Shown: piece after piece, positions 41,855 through 52,962 of the stretch | How the letters are laid out: every line of letters starts with the position of its first letter | How positions within the stretch are numbered: the stretch's first letter is position 1 | From: Pyrenophora tritici-repentis | Lineage: Eukaryota; Ascomycota; Dothideomycetes; Pleosporales; Pleosporaceae | Length of the DNA stretch: 64,000 nucleotides | Direction: 5' to 3' | NCBI RefSeq assembly: GCF_003171515.1 | Contig: NC_089390.1 | Location: forward strand, 6,634,001 to 6,698,000 | Notes under the pieces: model-generated | The model's database searches: none | Told to the model about the DNA's origin: nothing | What the model saw: only the letters and a program-made list of their open reading frames with translations | Program-made: the position numbers and the translations under genes

Positions 41855-43148
41855 TCAAAAAAAAGGTTTCGAGGCTGCCTTCATCCGCTCTCGGAAAGTA
41901 AACCACGCCTTATCTTTGTTTTCATCGTCCCATTCTTTCACGAACTGAGACTTCCTCCGATCGTCACCAAACCGCGGGTTCAAGAGCCATGCGGTCAAGG
42001 TGTTGTATGTGAAGCTCATACCGTTGTATGGTTTGCTTGGATCGAAGGCGAACGTGCGACCTGCAGGATTGTAGGGTGTGCCGCATCTCGAAAGATGATT
42101 TCCGTATTGCTTGATCCAAGACCCGAGGTTCGCGTCGGAAATCTGATTACCCAGAGCAATTCTCCGATGAAGTCGAACAAGGCACCAGAGAAAGACCGAT
42201 GTGACTTTCTCTCCTGGGCTGAACTGACAGCCTCTTATGAGTTCGACGATCTCGTCCGTACCGTAACTATAAAGTATGTAAGCTACTGTATTATCTTGGC
42301 GTATGATAGAGAAAGTGGTAACTTACGTTTTCCATAGATCATCCCACATTCGGCGAAAGGTTGGATTCTGTGATGTCGTTTCCAAGCTATACCAATCTGC
42401 GATTTTGAGGTATGATTCTCGACCCTTCGTGGTCTCATGCCGAGGTAGACACCCTAATATCAGGGGGTTCGCAAGTACCTTGTTCGCCAGTAGACCATCG
42501 CGTATAGACCGGTGGTCGATTATGCGTATCGTAAATGCGACCCCAACCGATGCCATCCGCACGGACAAGGGGACACACGGTAATCATGCTGAAGGGCCTC
42601 TCAAGACCCCATCTAGCTACCATAGATGCAGCCCACTCATTTTGAAAGATCGCTGTGTCCCTATCGGCGGGCTGATGAAGAACGTATGATGATTCGTGTT
42701 TGTAGATACTACTATCCTTCAAACCCTCGTATATCTGTTCGAGCTTGGCTGCTGTTGTCTTGATACCCTTGCTGACCAGAGCCTCCGCCAGTGCCGGTGC
42801 CCAGCCATTTTTATGGTAATTCCATCGGACTTGCCCCGCTTCATAAGTCCACGGTGGATGGAAGAACCCAGTTGCGCGTACACAAGGGAAGCTCGGCTCA
42901 GGGTTGAACTTTTGGTCCGGATTGGCGTTCATGCGAGTATGTGAGCATGGGTGGAGGTCGCTCATACCACCCTGGTTGGTGGTGACAGACTCGTCCGCGT
43001 TATAGAACATTCCCTGTCTCCCCGGGAGGCGTCTCATATAATAACCGCTTGGAGGCGGCCCATGCGCTCGATAGGCTTTAATGTGGGCTTGGGTGGGAAG
43101 CCGAAAAGCCAAAGGCTGGGGGTTGTCGGTGGGGACATATGAAGACAT
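41855..43148 (-). CDS. Hypothetical protein, three exons, family not recognised
   Basis: 390 residues from 43148-42479, 42417-42327 and 42266-41855. Introns of 61 and 60 nt have GTACTT..GAG and GTAAGT..TAG ends. Without the first splice the frame ends within 15 codons. With it, WSTGEQ/ESYLKIADWY and DLWKT/YGTDEIVELIR read smoothly to a stop, which supports a real gene. The protein is soluble, without a signal peptide or membrane helix, and rich in aromatic residues. Segments include GYYMRRLPGRQGMFYNADES, SYVLHQPADRDTAIFQNEW and GWGRIYDTHNRPPVYTRW. The composition suggests a folded enzyme or binding protein, but I recognise no motif and assign no function. The first splice is the weakest part of the model. 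Confidence 0.7.
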
Positions 43149-44133
43149 GGTTGGTATAGTATTGGTAGTGGTTATGTTGATGGATGTACTGATAGAGATA
43201 CTAGTAGATAAGTCAATAGGGAGATCAGCAAGCAGGCTTATATATCAGCAGATATTTGAATAAATGCGACATATGAATAGATCCAGTATTAGATTCGCAG
43301 ATATAGCAGATGAGCTAGTAGATAGGTTTACGTATAAGAGGGTTAGCAGGTGAGTTAGTAGATACAGTTCGTATGCAAGAAAGGCTGGCAGGTAAATCGT
43401 TGAGTATTTTGCGCGCATAGGGGGTTAGTAGGTGAGCTGGTGGGTGTGGTGAATGGATGAGTTGACGAGTAAGTCTCTGTATGTGAATGGATGCGGTTTG
43501 CTTGTCAGTCGGGTCAAGTTTGTTGTTCACGGCGTGGGCCCAACACCAAACAACATTCCCCTGCGTCCAATTTGATGAATTGCAACACGTATGCTATCTT
43601 TCAAAACAGGGTATCAATACAGTCCGCGCGAAGCGGAGAGAGGCAACATCCAAATGCAGTTCGCTTGCTTCATGGGCTTTGACAGCTTCATCAAAGATCA
43701 TGAAACGAATGAATTGATGCACCGTGATATGAACTGATAGATAGGTACTCCTGTGCTGCCTCGCTCGCCCGCATGTCGGGCTATAAGCCCGAGCCCGAAG
43801 GTAGTAGACAAATGCTCTTCTTTTTTTGGGTTGTTTGTATATTTTTTCGTGTTGAGGTTAAGATATCTGGTTGCCAAACACCATGGTTCCCAGGTAAGAG
43901 ATATAAGACTAGAACTGTGCATGTATTCTACATCCTGACTAGTGAGAGAGATACACGCAAGGCTGGACCTAACTGTCGGGTACCAAAGACCAGGAATTCA
44001 AGATAGAAAGCAAAATAAAAAAGTACATGTATCCAACAAACACGAAAAGAGAAAAAGGAAAACGTAAGTGAGACCGGACTGTCGGAAGTCACACTATCAT
44101 ACAGCCAAACACCCAAACGCCCAAATACCCCAT
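43149..44133. other. Intergenic with degenerate purine-rich repeats
   Basis: The stretch at about 43170-43480 is low complexity, with imperfect reiterations of AGTAGATA, GTTAGCAGGTGAGTTAGTAG and GGTTAGTAGGTGAGCTGG. No coding frame of interest lies up to the stop of the next gene. Confidence 0.5.
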
Positions 44134-45207
44134 CTAAACCCTATGCCCCCAGAGATGGAGCGTGTTTCCACCACTCCTGTTCCTCGTATTATCCCACCCA
44201 GCATCCTTCATTGTCAGCACCCTAGAAACCGCATCGTTATACTTAAATGTCTGCCCCTTCTCCCAGAGCCCGCTCCCCAACTCAATGCACTCCGTCACCG
44301 CGCAATTTTCCAACTCATCCTCAGAAACACCGTCATTACAGATCTGAATCACTCGATTCAGACCGGTAGCACTCCCGGCAGCAAGAGGCTCAAACGCGAG
44401 CGTCGTACCAGGAGACAACCACGGACAGATATTGCCCGTGATGCGGATGAAGATGGTGTGCTCGGCAGACTCGCAGAGCATGACTCCAGGCGGTATGCCC
44501 CCAGGAATCTGACCCACATCTTCTTGAGCGGGCTGGGCTGGGTACCCACGGTTGCCATCGTGGAACATGGGAGCAGGGCGGAAGTGTTGGTGTTCACCTC
44601 CAAAACCCATCATACCCATACCTCCCATACCCACACCCCCCATCATCCCGGGCACAACACCCATACCAACACCCACACCCCCAACAGCAGGCACATTTCC
44701 AAATGCCAAACCACCACCAGCCCATAGCGGCGCCGCAGGAGCAAATGGCGGCACGATACCCGCGATAGCGCCCGGCGGCGGCGGTGGGAAGGGAATCCCG
44801 GCGTTGTGTATACCGAACCCTATCCCAGCGTGAGCTCCTGGTAGAAAACTGCCAGCGCGGATCGGAGCCAAAGGACCACCCCCGGGACCTGCGCCGACGA
44901 AGCCGGGAAACAGAAAAGGGTCCATCATGCCGATGGGGTGCTGGGGGAAGGGTGGGAACACACCTAATCCCATGCCCGGGGCAACACCGAAGCCGGGTCC
45001 ACCGATGCCGATTTGAAGGGGAGGCCCGTAAATCGGGGCTTGCTGCTGCTCGACGATTACTTGAGCGCCGCCGGCAGCTGCGGCGGCGGGAGGTGCTACT
45101 TGAGGAGCGGGAGCACCGATGGGGGGAGGAGGGGGCTCGCGGTTGATGTTGGGATTGTTCCCGACATTGACGTTCCAGGGGTTGCCTAGGGGAGGACCGG
45201 CAGCCAT
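44134..45207 (-). CDS. Pro/Gly-rich protein with a short folded C-terminus
   Basis: 357 residues, single exon, from the ATG at 45207 (upstream in-frame codons lack an ATG). The N-terminal ~230 residues are extremely rich in Gly, Pro, Ala and Met (PPPPPIGAPAPQVAPP, GMMGGVGMGGMGMMGFGG), so probably disordered or scaffold-like. The last ~125 residues look folded and contain four Cys: GVMLCESAEHTIFIRITGNI, NICPWLSPGT, NRVIQICNDGVSEDELENC and GQTFKYNDAVSRVLTMKDAGW. No signal peptide is evident. The C-terminal domain resembles none I can name. The low-complexity half would complicate similarity searches, which should use the C-terminus only. Confidence 0.75.
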   Translation of the reverse strand: MAAGPPLGNPWNVNVGNNPNINREPPPPPIGAPAPQVAPPAAAAAGGAQVIVEQQQAPIYGPPLQIGIGGPGFGVAPGMGLGVFPPFPQHPIGMMDPFLFPGFVGAGPGGGPLAPIRAGSFLPGAHAGIGFGIHNAGIPFPPPPPGAIAGIVPPFAPAAPLWAGGGLAFGNVPAVGGVGVGMGVVPGMMGGVGMGGMGMMGFGGEHQHFRPAPMFHDGNRGYPAQPAQEDVGQIPGGIPPGVMLCESAEHTIFIRITGNICPWLSPGTTLAFEPLAAGSATGLNRVIQICNDGVSEDELENCAVTECIELGSGLWEKGQTFKYNDAVSRVLTMKDAGWDNTRNRSGGNTLHLWGHRV

Positions 45208-46340
45208 TGGAGCGGGGGAGGGGGGTGAATTTAGGAAGGGAGAGAGGGAGAGGGGAGAGGGAAAAGGAAGGGGGGGGTTGAAAAGATAGGGGTAGGTAGA
45301 CTGGTAGAGAGGCACTGGGGGGAAGTAGAGGCTATGGAAAGTTGTCTTGATAGCCGGATGCAGTGAGAATGGAAGATGTGTGTAAGATAATTATTAGCAG
45401 AGGGGGTGCTGGGGCAGCCATTTATATGTGTGAGCCGCTGCTGAGGATGGCGATGGACAACGAGATGATCCGTGAAGATGGGCGTGATGAACAAGCGACA
45501 TGTTTGACAAGTGAACACGTCAACCACCGCTGCATGTATCGTTTTTGCGCAAACAGTGCTTGATCGTTGACTTGTCATCAAAGTTTCGGTGGGTATTCAC
45601 GACTGCGCACTCGATGAGTTGCAGTCGTTCTTCTTTGACGCCGGCCGTGGGCTTAAGGCACGCGTGTTTCAAGCGTTCAATCAGTCGAGGGAGCGCGTAT
45701 GAGTCTGTGAAAGGACGAATGGCTATGCCGTTTGCTAGCGCTGGACCGCTAAGCGTTGGGATAACCTCGCTGGGCTCCATGATGGTGAATGTTGTGGATG
45801 AAGCAGCAGCGATCATCAGAAGGAGAAGATACCTTACTTCCCAACGACTCACACGACCCCCAAAATCACCGCTCCCAGACGATACCTACCAAACGATGAT
45901 AGGGAACGATTTTGATATCGTCACCTAACAGAGCTTCACGACTGTGCGCATGGTGAAGAACTGCTGTCGGTATCAACAAACAGTGAGGTAGCGAGTGGAC
46001 GAAGTGAGCGGAAAAAAGTGGTGAAAAATGCAGTAATGGATGGTTGGATGCGACTGAGTCGTTTGACTGGTGGAAATTCACAAGCGAGTGTATCTGCTGC
46101 CTCAGGTCACAACGAGAGCAGATCAAAGCAAAAAAGTGAGAGGACGAAAAAGCTCATAGTAGGATATGAAAATGGTATGTAATTCAGCTCAATGATCTGA
46201 AGGGGAATGATCTATATACATCGAAGTGAAACAAAGCCACAGGCTTCGCAGTCCAACAAGCTGCGGTTGACAAGGAGCTCAGTGTCGACACTGACCTCGG
46301 GAGGTTCTTGTCAACCACTATACTTGAGCTCAAAGCGCAC
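45208..46340. other. Intergenic, no supported gene
   Basis: Holds the promoter and leader of the Pro/Gly-rich gene and the 3' region of the AA9 gene. A minus-strand frame 45816-45520 (98 codons from ATG) is the only candidate small gene. It has three Cys but no clear signal peptide or domain, so I do not call it. Confidence 0.4.
45419..45426 (-). promoter_or_regulatory. TATA-like element upstream of the Pro/Gly-rich gene
   Basis: On the minus strand the element reads TATAAATG, 212 bases before the ATG at 45207, leaving room for a leader of well over 100 nt. Confidence 0.35.
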
Positions 46341-47283
46341 CTAGTAGGTGGCGACCTTGGGTCCTGGCACAGTGTAGCTGTTGAAGTTGCTGTAGATGTT
46401 GGCAGTGTAGCCGGGGTCGGTGGCCTTGATATGCCCGGGAATTTTTACGACCTGCGAGGGCTTGCCAGAGCCACTGCCAGTGACCTTGACCTGTGCGCAC
46501 GAGATGTAGAACTGTGGTGTCGACCCAGGATTGTGGATAGCGAGCTGCTCGATGCGGAGGAGGTACTCTCCAGCGGGGAGCTGGGAAGGGATGGTGGCGG
46601 AGTAGGTGGCTGTGATCATGTTAGTGATAATTCAGATCGAATCCAAGTGCTCGACTTACTCGAAAGATCCCAGGTGGCCTGGCCTCCGGAGAAAGTAGGT
46701 CCAATCTCCTTGATCTTGAACCAGTCGCTTGAACCGTCTGCGGAAGCTGCGGAATTGACCTTGGTCATGTAGAAGGATGTGGGTCCCCTAAACGAAGAAA
46801 GATGATGTTAGTATCAGCTCTACATCTTAATAGCACGGAGGATATCATAGGAAACCTGACGCCCGGCTGCCCTCGATTTTGCGCTATTGTGGCCCGTGCG
46901 CGAACAGTATCAGGTTTCTACGACAACAGGAACAATGAGAGGGGGAACCGACTGATGATATACCGCCTGGTCTGCCGTGAAAGAGACGGAAGATCCAGCA
47001 GCTACTGATACTGTGGTGGTACTGCTGCCGCTGCCTCCGCCTACATTGCAGCGGAGGTCGTTGCTAGAGAGGCTTGTAACGGGGCTGTTGTTTGGGACAG
47101 GCCTAATGTTCTGGAACAGACCACCCTTAGCACCGTTGGCAGTAAGGTACTGGAAGATATCTTGAGTATGTCAGCATTTTCATCGCAATTTTTGGATTTC
47201 TTTTGGAGGTGGAGCCTACAATGAGCTGAGGCGACCTCGGTGAGAGCCGCGAGAGCAACGGTGGCAACGGCAAAGCACTTCAT
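46341..47283 (-). CDS. AA9 lytic polysaccharide monooxygenase (formerly GH61)
   Basis: 222 residues from four exons: 47283-47220, 47160-46953, 46787-46660 and 46609-46341. A 20-residue signal peptide ([20 protein letters not shown]) is followed directly by His21, which after cleavage becomes the N-terminal copper-binding histidine. The second ligand is in AVYHQGPTSFYM, rebuilt across intron 2, and [13 protein letters not shown] supplies the Gln and axial Tyr. No carbohydrate-binding module follows. The enzyme is secreted and oxidatively cleaves cellulose or related glucans. Intron 2 is long (165 nt) with an unusual GTCGGT donor, and introns 1 and 3 are 59 and 50 nt. A TATA box lies about 100 bases upstream. 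Confidence 0.92.
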
Positions 47284-47381
47284 GTCTGTAGATTGTTGAA
47301 TGAGAGACTGATTGTAGTTGGCAGATGATAATGAGAGAAGCCGATGAGTGTTGTGAGGTTACCAGAGAATCTCCTCTTGAC

Positions 47382-47389
47382 CTTATATA
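47382..47389 (-). promoter_or_regulatory. TATA box of the AA9 gene
   Basis: TATATAAG on the minus strand, 99 bases before the start codon at 47283, which suits an inducible secreted-enzyme gene. Confidence 0.6.
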
Positions 47390-48971
47390 TTCCTCTACAA
47401 GGAACCAAGGACTCAGGCGGCTCCCAATTCCATATTGCGTCGTTCTTGACATCCCGCACTAGAGCATTCAGTTCTATAGTGCTCCGTCCTGATTTCCACG
47501 TTTGGGTAGACGCCCAGTCGTGATTGGGTCAAGTGTGAAACTCGAAATGAAGAAGCGTCACAGGACTGGTACTCCGGGGTACAGTGTGTCTGCAACGAAC
47601 CCGGATCATGAGTCGATATGCAGACTGTGCATACTTGTTTCCGGTGGCTGTTCATTAAATCTCCTCCTAGAGGCGTCGCCTTATGACAAAGCAAGCAAGG
47701 CTATGTGCGATGGTATGGCAGGTAATATCGCATAGGAAGTGTCTGCCGTCCACTACTGTCGGCTCTGGGTCTTGCATGCAGCAAAGCAAAATCTCGAGCG
47801 AATGAGAAGGGTGGAGGCGAGAGTCGTTTGTGGATCTACCGGGTTGCAGGATTGGATTGGCCCGCACGATGGATCAGTACAACGCTGGACGCTTAGAATT
47901 GATTAATATGGGCGGTAATATGTTTATATTGACGTGGGCCAAGCTAGGGCGTAAGTCTAAGCGATCGATGATAAAAAGGAAAGATGGACCGATTGTCAAA
48001 TCCACCAGAGCCTTGGTTGCGCATGTACTACAATAGAACATGAGGCTTGTCGCGAGTGTTCCAGAAGGTGGTGGTCACTGGTTGAGGAGCCGCCGCGGAG
48101 TGGGTGTTTCAGGCCGAGTCATGCGCTCGAACAACCATGTACAAAGGGATGTGAAAGTCTGTGTTGATTGTACCCACGAAGATGCTCATTACTTAAAGTT
48201 GTAGGATCCTGCAATTCCCATGAGGCTCCACGACTCAAAACATATGACTCTCTTCACCGTTGCACTGTGTCCTGACAAATTCTCCATTGTTTCATGCTCA
48301 TCATCATCTTCCTTTCATCCTTTTCATATTGTTCTACTGGGCAGTTGTCCTTGGTTGACTCTCTCGTGCTCCAGAATGACGGTGGTGGATGTCCTAGATA
48401 ACCCGGAAGTGCGACGATGGTCGATTGACCGAACACTATGATCAGTTCGGACCAGTGTATGCGACATAGCAATGAATCCGGGTCTTTCTACCTGCTCATC
48501 ACAACTGCAAAGGCTGACTAATGCGGCCAAAATGCGCGACTTTTCTCAGAATTGGACGGCGATTCTGTTGCGGAGCATCATAGCGCGCAAATCTCCATGA
48601 GTGTCAAACATCGTGGGTCGCCCAGGTGTCATCGATAAGCGATAGGCTTTTGAATGTTTTACGTTTTGCTATGTTGTCGTAGACGTAGCTTCGGTTGATT
48701 GAGGAGCGCGAGCGGATCATCCGACCCCCCGTTACCATCCAGGTAGGCTTTCGATACTGGCGCGGTACCCTAAGAATAAGTAAGTTGCATTGTTGTCAAG
48801 TTGTGATTGTAAAGTATGGTGAAGTAAGTTTTTACCTACACAAAGTGGTGCTACTGAAAACCAGACAGTCGTTGTACAATCATCATCTTCGCATCGCGTG
48901 TAGAAAAGCCTTTGGTCGATGAAGATTGCGAGCATGTACACGAACAGCACGTGGAGGCGTTGGCAGCTCGC

Positions 48972-49032
48972 CACGTGAACCCCACTTGGTATCCCAGCCG
49001 CAAGCGCACTGGAGAGCGGGGTAGCTCACGTG
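48972..49032. promoter_or_regulatory. Paired CACGTG boxes upstream of the amine oxidase
   Basis: Two identical CACGTG hexamers spaced 55 bp (start to start) about 300-360 bases before the start codon. This motif is bound by fungal bHLH factors. The pairing is suggestive only. Confidence 0.35.
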
Positions 49033-49197
49033 ACATAGTCCCACTTCGCGTCAGACCTGTGGACCGTCTCCAAATATCTAGCACCAACTCAGTAGGTCCA
49101 TGCGAATATCCGTATCCGAAGATATGCCAGATCCACTTCTTATCACAAAGAATGCTGTATTAGGTTGGAGCGCTGGGGCGTCACAGCATCGTAGCAG

Positions 49198-49203
49198 TAT
49201 AAA
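49198..49203 (+). promoter_or_regulatory. TATA box of the amine oxidase gene
   Basis: TATAAA, 127 bases before the ATG at 49330, downstream of the paired CACGTG boxes. Confidence 0.55.
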
Positions 49204-49329
49204 TGATTTCTGATAAGCTTTGCTCTTCTTAAGCTTGTCAACCTTCAGAACAGAATACGCTCCGTTCTGCGCATCTCGGTGATATCCATATCTACACCAA
49301 TCGCAACCAATCCAGTGCCGCGGAACCAA

Positions 49330-51426
49330 ATGTCTGCATCTTCGCACCCTCTCGCCCCGCTGTCGGCATCAGAGATAAAAAATGCGGCGGCGATCATCAA
49401 GGCTTCATGGCCAGCTCACACAGAACTGTACTATAAAGCCATCACGCTACAAGAACCACCGAAGACCGAGGTGCTGAAGTATCTGGAGGCAGAACATAAT
49501 GGCAAACCATTGCCTGCTATCTCACGCAAGGCTTTCATCAACTACTACATTCGGAACACTGTACGTCAAAATTCAGCAGTGCTTGGAATGATATCCGGCT
49601 AATGCGCTCAGAACAAATTCCACGAGGCCATCGTAGATCTGACCTCTGGGCGCGTGGACCGCAATGTTCTTCTGGGACCTTTCATACATGCAAACGGAGA
49701 TGGTGAAGAAATCATAGCTATCGAAAAAGTTGCTCTCGAAGACGAAAAGGTGAAAGCAGAAATTGCCAAGCTTGAACTTCCCAAAGGTACAGTAGTCATC
49801 AGCGACCCATGGATCTATGGATCAGATGGCATTGGAGACGAAGAAAGGCTATACCAGTGCTTCCTGTACCTCAGGGACCCAATGAACCCCTCAGAAGCCG
49901 ACTCAAACCACTACGCCATGCCACTGCCAATTTCTCCAGTTGTAAGCACCGCGACCATGAAGGTCATCCGTGTCGATATACTACCGACTGGCGCCGACAA
50001 CACTATCAAACCGGTTGGAAAGTACAAGATCCAGCCTCCCAACGAATACATACCCGAGGCACAAAAGCTACGAACCGATCTTAAGCCATTGAACGTAGTT
50101 CAGCCGGAAGGTGCCAGCTTCCAAGTTCAACAACAGGGTACATCGAACGTTATCTCATGGCAAAAGTGGACTTTCCGGGTCGGTTTCAACCAACGTGAGG
50201 GTATGGTGTTGTACGATGTCAGATACGACAACCGTAATCTATTCTACCGACTGAGCTTGAGCGATATGAACATTCCGTATGCGGACCCGCGTCATCCATA
50301 CTTCAAGAAAAGCGCCTTCGACTTGGGCGATGCTGGTGCCGGTATCATGGCGAACAATCTCAAATTGGGATGCGACTGCCTGGGCTCCATCTACTATCTT
50401 AGCTCTGTGCTATCCGACGATAAGGGTGGAGTACTGGATATGCCCAACGTTGTATGCATCCACGAGCAGGATGCTGGCATCGGGTTCAAGCACACCAACT
50501 ACCGCACGGGCCGCGCAGTAGTCGCGCGCAGCCGGGAACTGGTCCTTCAAAGCATCATCACCGTGAGCAACTACGAATACATTCTGGCTTTCATCTTCAA
50601 CCAGGCAGGAGAGCTGGAATATGAAATCAGGGCCACCGGCATATTGTCGACGCAGCCCATTGATGAAGGTGTTGAGGTACCCTTCGGCACGGTCGTTCAT
50701 CCCGGCACACTTGCGCCGCATCATCAGCACATCTTCTCGCTAAGAATCGACCCCATGATCGACGGCTACGATAACCGCCTTGTATACGACGAGGCATTTG
50801 CCATGCCACGATCAGAGTGGAACCCACATGGTACCGGCTACTACGTCAAAGAGACTGTTGTTGAGAAATCAGGTGGTTATGATATTGACTACGACAACAA
50901 CCGCTCATTCAAGATTTGCAACCCTAACAGTCGAAACCCCGTCAACGGCAAGGCAGTCGCCTACAAGATCCAAGCTCCACCCTTCCAGAAGATCCTGTCA
51001 GACAAGGACAGCTTCAACTACAAACGAGCTGAATTCTCTGACCACAACATCTACGTCGTCAAGCACAAGGATGGAGAGCTGTACGCAGGTGGTTTGTACA
51101 CGAACCAATCACGTGGCGGAACTGGTGTCCGATCATGGGCGGAGCGGAACGAGAATGTCAAGGACACGGATCTGGTCGTGTATGTGCAAGCCGGCATCAA
51201 CCACATTCCCAGGGTCGAGGACTTCCCGGTTATGCCCTGTGAGGTGCTTAGTATTCATCTGAAGCCAGTCAACTTCTTCGATAAGAACCCCGCTCTCGAT
51301 GTCCCACCCAGCGAACAAGCATTTAACAAGAGCAACCTGCTGAGCGAGCAGCACCAACAGCCCAGCGTTACTGCAACTGTTGGTGAGAATGGTCAGTGTT
51401 GTGCACCGAAGACGGCGAAGCTGTAA
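49330..51426 (+). CDS. Copper amine oxidase, peroxisomal
   Basis: 681 residues from exons 49330-49560 and 49612-51426 (51-nt intron). It oxidises primary amines to aldehydes with release of ammonia and hydrogen peroxide, letting the fungus use amines as nitrogen source. Family marks: AFDLGDAGAG (catalytic Asp), TVSNYEYI with Tyr398 as the topaquinone precursor, HHQHIF (two copper His) and NHIPRVEDFPVMP (third His). The protein ends in AKL, a type-1 peroxisomal targeting tripeptide, which would confine the peroxide to peroxisomes with catalase. There is no signal peptide. The ATG at 49330 is the first in frame after a plausible TATA box. All key residues are intact. Confidence 0.95.
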
Positions 51427-51980
51427 GCACGTATTGGATATGTAAGCGATATATAGAGCAAGACTCTTGATTGAAGTACGAATTTTGTATAAACAGAAAT
51501 ACAAGATAAATATGAACACATAGGTAGAAGATAATCAGACAGTGTGTAAAACGGATCAATGCTCCTTCTGAATCTCCACCATGTCACTCAAACCTACTCA
51601 AGTTCTACATCATTACCAACTACGTGGGCGCCGGGTGCTGCTGCGACGGTTGTTGCACATATTGACGTTCCAGTGTAAAAAGGTCACTATAGTCGCCAAA
51701 CATGCCTAACAAATCGAACCAGTTCAAATCTTGGGTATGCTTTGACAAGTCAACAATTCTGAGTCTGGTGTACTGTGGTGAATGTTGGTAGAAGTTCCCG
51801 AAATGGCAAGGGCGTACCGGTAGTGCACGCGCCCGGACCCTCCGCGCTAACTTACCAGCTAAGGTAGGAAGCATCGACGCATTGAAGAAACACTCAAAGA
51901 TCACTCTCCTCCAACTCTCGAACATTAGAGCAACGTTCACACCAAATCCAGACGCTTCTATCTTCGACACTCACAACGCC
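51427..51980. other. Intergenic, amine oxidase to RNA15 homologue
   Basis: 554 bp with the amine-oxidase 3' UTR (AT-rich to about 51540) and the promoter of the next gene. No coding signal. Confidence 0.5.
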
Positions 51981-52962
51981 ATGGCACCCAACGATAAAGC
52001 GGGCCGGGTGGTATTCATAGGCAATATTCCCTATGGTAGGCTGTCCCCATGTCTCACGCGTGGCCGCATTGCTAACAAAGCAAACAGGCGGTACAGAGGA
52101 ACTTATTATCGAGACACTCGGGCGCGTCGGACAGGTCAACAACTTCCGCTTGGTCTATGATAAGGAAACAGGTCGACCAAAGGGTTTTGGCTTTGCAGAG
52201 TTCGCCGACGCCGACGCGGCAGCATCAGCCGTGCGCAACCTCAACGACTACGATCTCATGGGAAGGAAGCTGAGGGTGGACTGGTCCAACGAGAGCGGCT
52301 CTGGCGACAACGCGCCTTCGAATCGCGACCAGGGCGCGCCGCCAGCCATGAACGGACAACAGGCAGCACCAGCAGCGGCGCAACCTTCAAGCGCACTCGG
52401 CCCTCTCCCACCGGGCGTTGAGCTGCCACCGAACCTCACCTGCCCCGATGCCATCTCGCGCACCCTCTCTACACTGCCTCCCGATCAGCTACTCGACATC
52501 CTCTCGCAGATGAAGGGCCTCGTCATGACGGACCCGGCCAAGGCGACGGAGCTACTGCGGCAGGCGCCTCAGCTAGCCTATGCCATCTTCCAGTCGCTTC
52601 TTCTGCTGCAGTTGGTTGATCCGGCAATTTTGACGTCGCTCGTCGAGACTTCGGCTGCGCCAGCTCCAGTCGCGCCCGCCCCACCAGTTCAGCAAGTCCA
52701 GCAGCCTCCACCACAAGTTACGCGACCACCGATGCCCTACGCTGGGTACCCACCACAAGTCGCGCCTACTCCCCCACAACCTCAAGCCCCCCAGCCATAC
52801 ACGCAGCCTCCACAACAACAACAAGCACCTGCCATGGAACAACAAGCTATATATGCTCAAGTCATGGCCTTGACGCAGCAGCAAATCGACGCATTGACCC
52901 CAGAGTACCGCAATCAGATCATTGCCATTCGGCAAGCGATTATGGCAGGTGGCCGGCCCTAG
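51981..52962 (+). CDS. RNA15: CstF-64/Rna15-type cleavage stimulation factor
   Basis: 309 residues from exons 51981-52035 and 52088-52962 (52-nt intron inside the RRM). RRM at residues ~8-85: RNP2 VVFIGNIPY, RNP1 GRPKGFGFAEF, ending RKLRVDWSNE. The hinge follows (PDAISRTLSTLPPDQLLDIL...LLRQAPQLAYAIFQSLLLLQL), the surface that binds the CstF-77/Rna14 partner. A Pro/Gln-rich linker leads to the C-terminal helical domain (LTQQQIDALTPEYRNQIIAI). The product binds GU/U-rich RNA downstream of the cleavage site in the nucleus. It acts in the same pathway as CFT2, 11 kb away. Confidence 0.93.

Larger units (their letters stand above)
47284..49329. other. 2-kb divergent intergenic, AA9 gene and amine oxidase
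   Basis: No supported gene. The left edge has the AA9 TATA box and the right edge the amine-oxidase promoter, with two CACGTG boxes (48972-48977 and 49027-49032) 55 bp apart. Remaining frames are 93 codons or shorter without domains. Confidence 0.45.

Noticed and set aside
45520..45852. Possible small secreted protein on the minus strand
   Set aside because: The apparent signal peptide depends on a GTG start. From the first ATG (45816) no convincing signal peptide remains.
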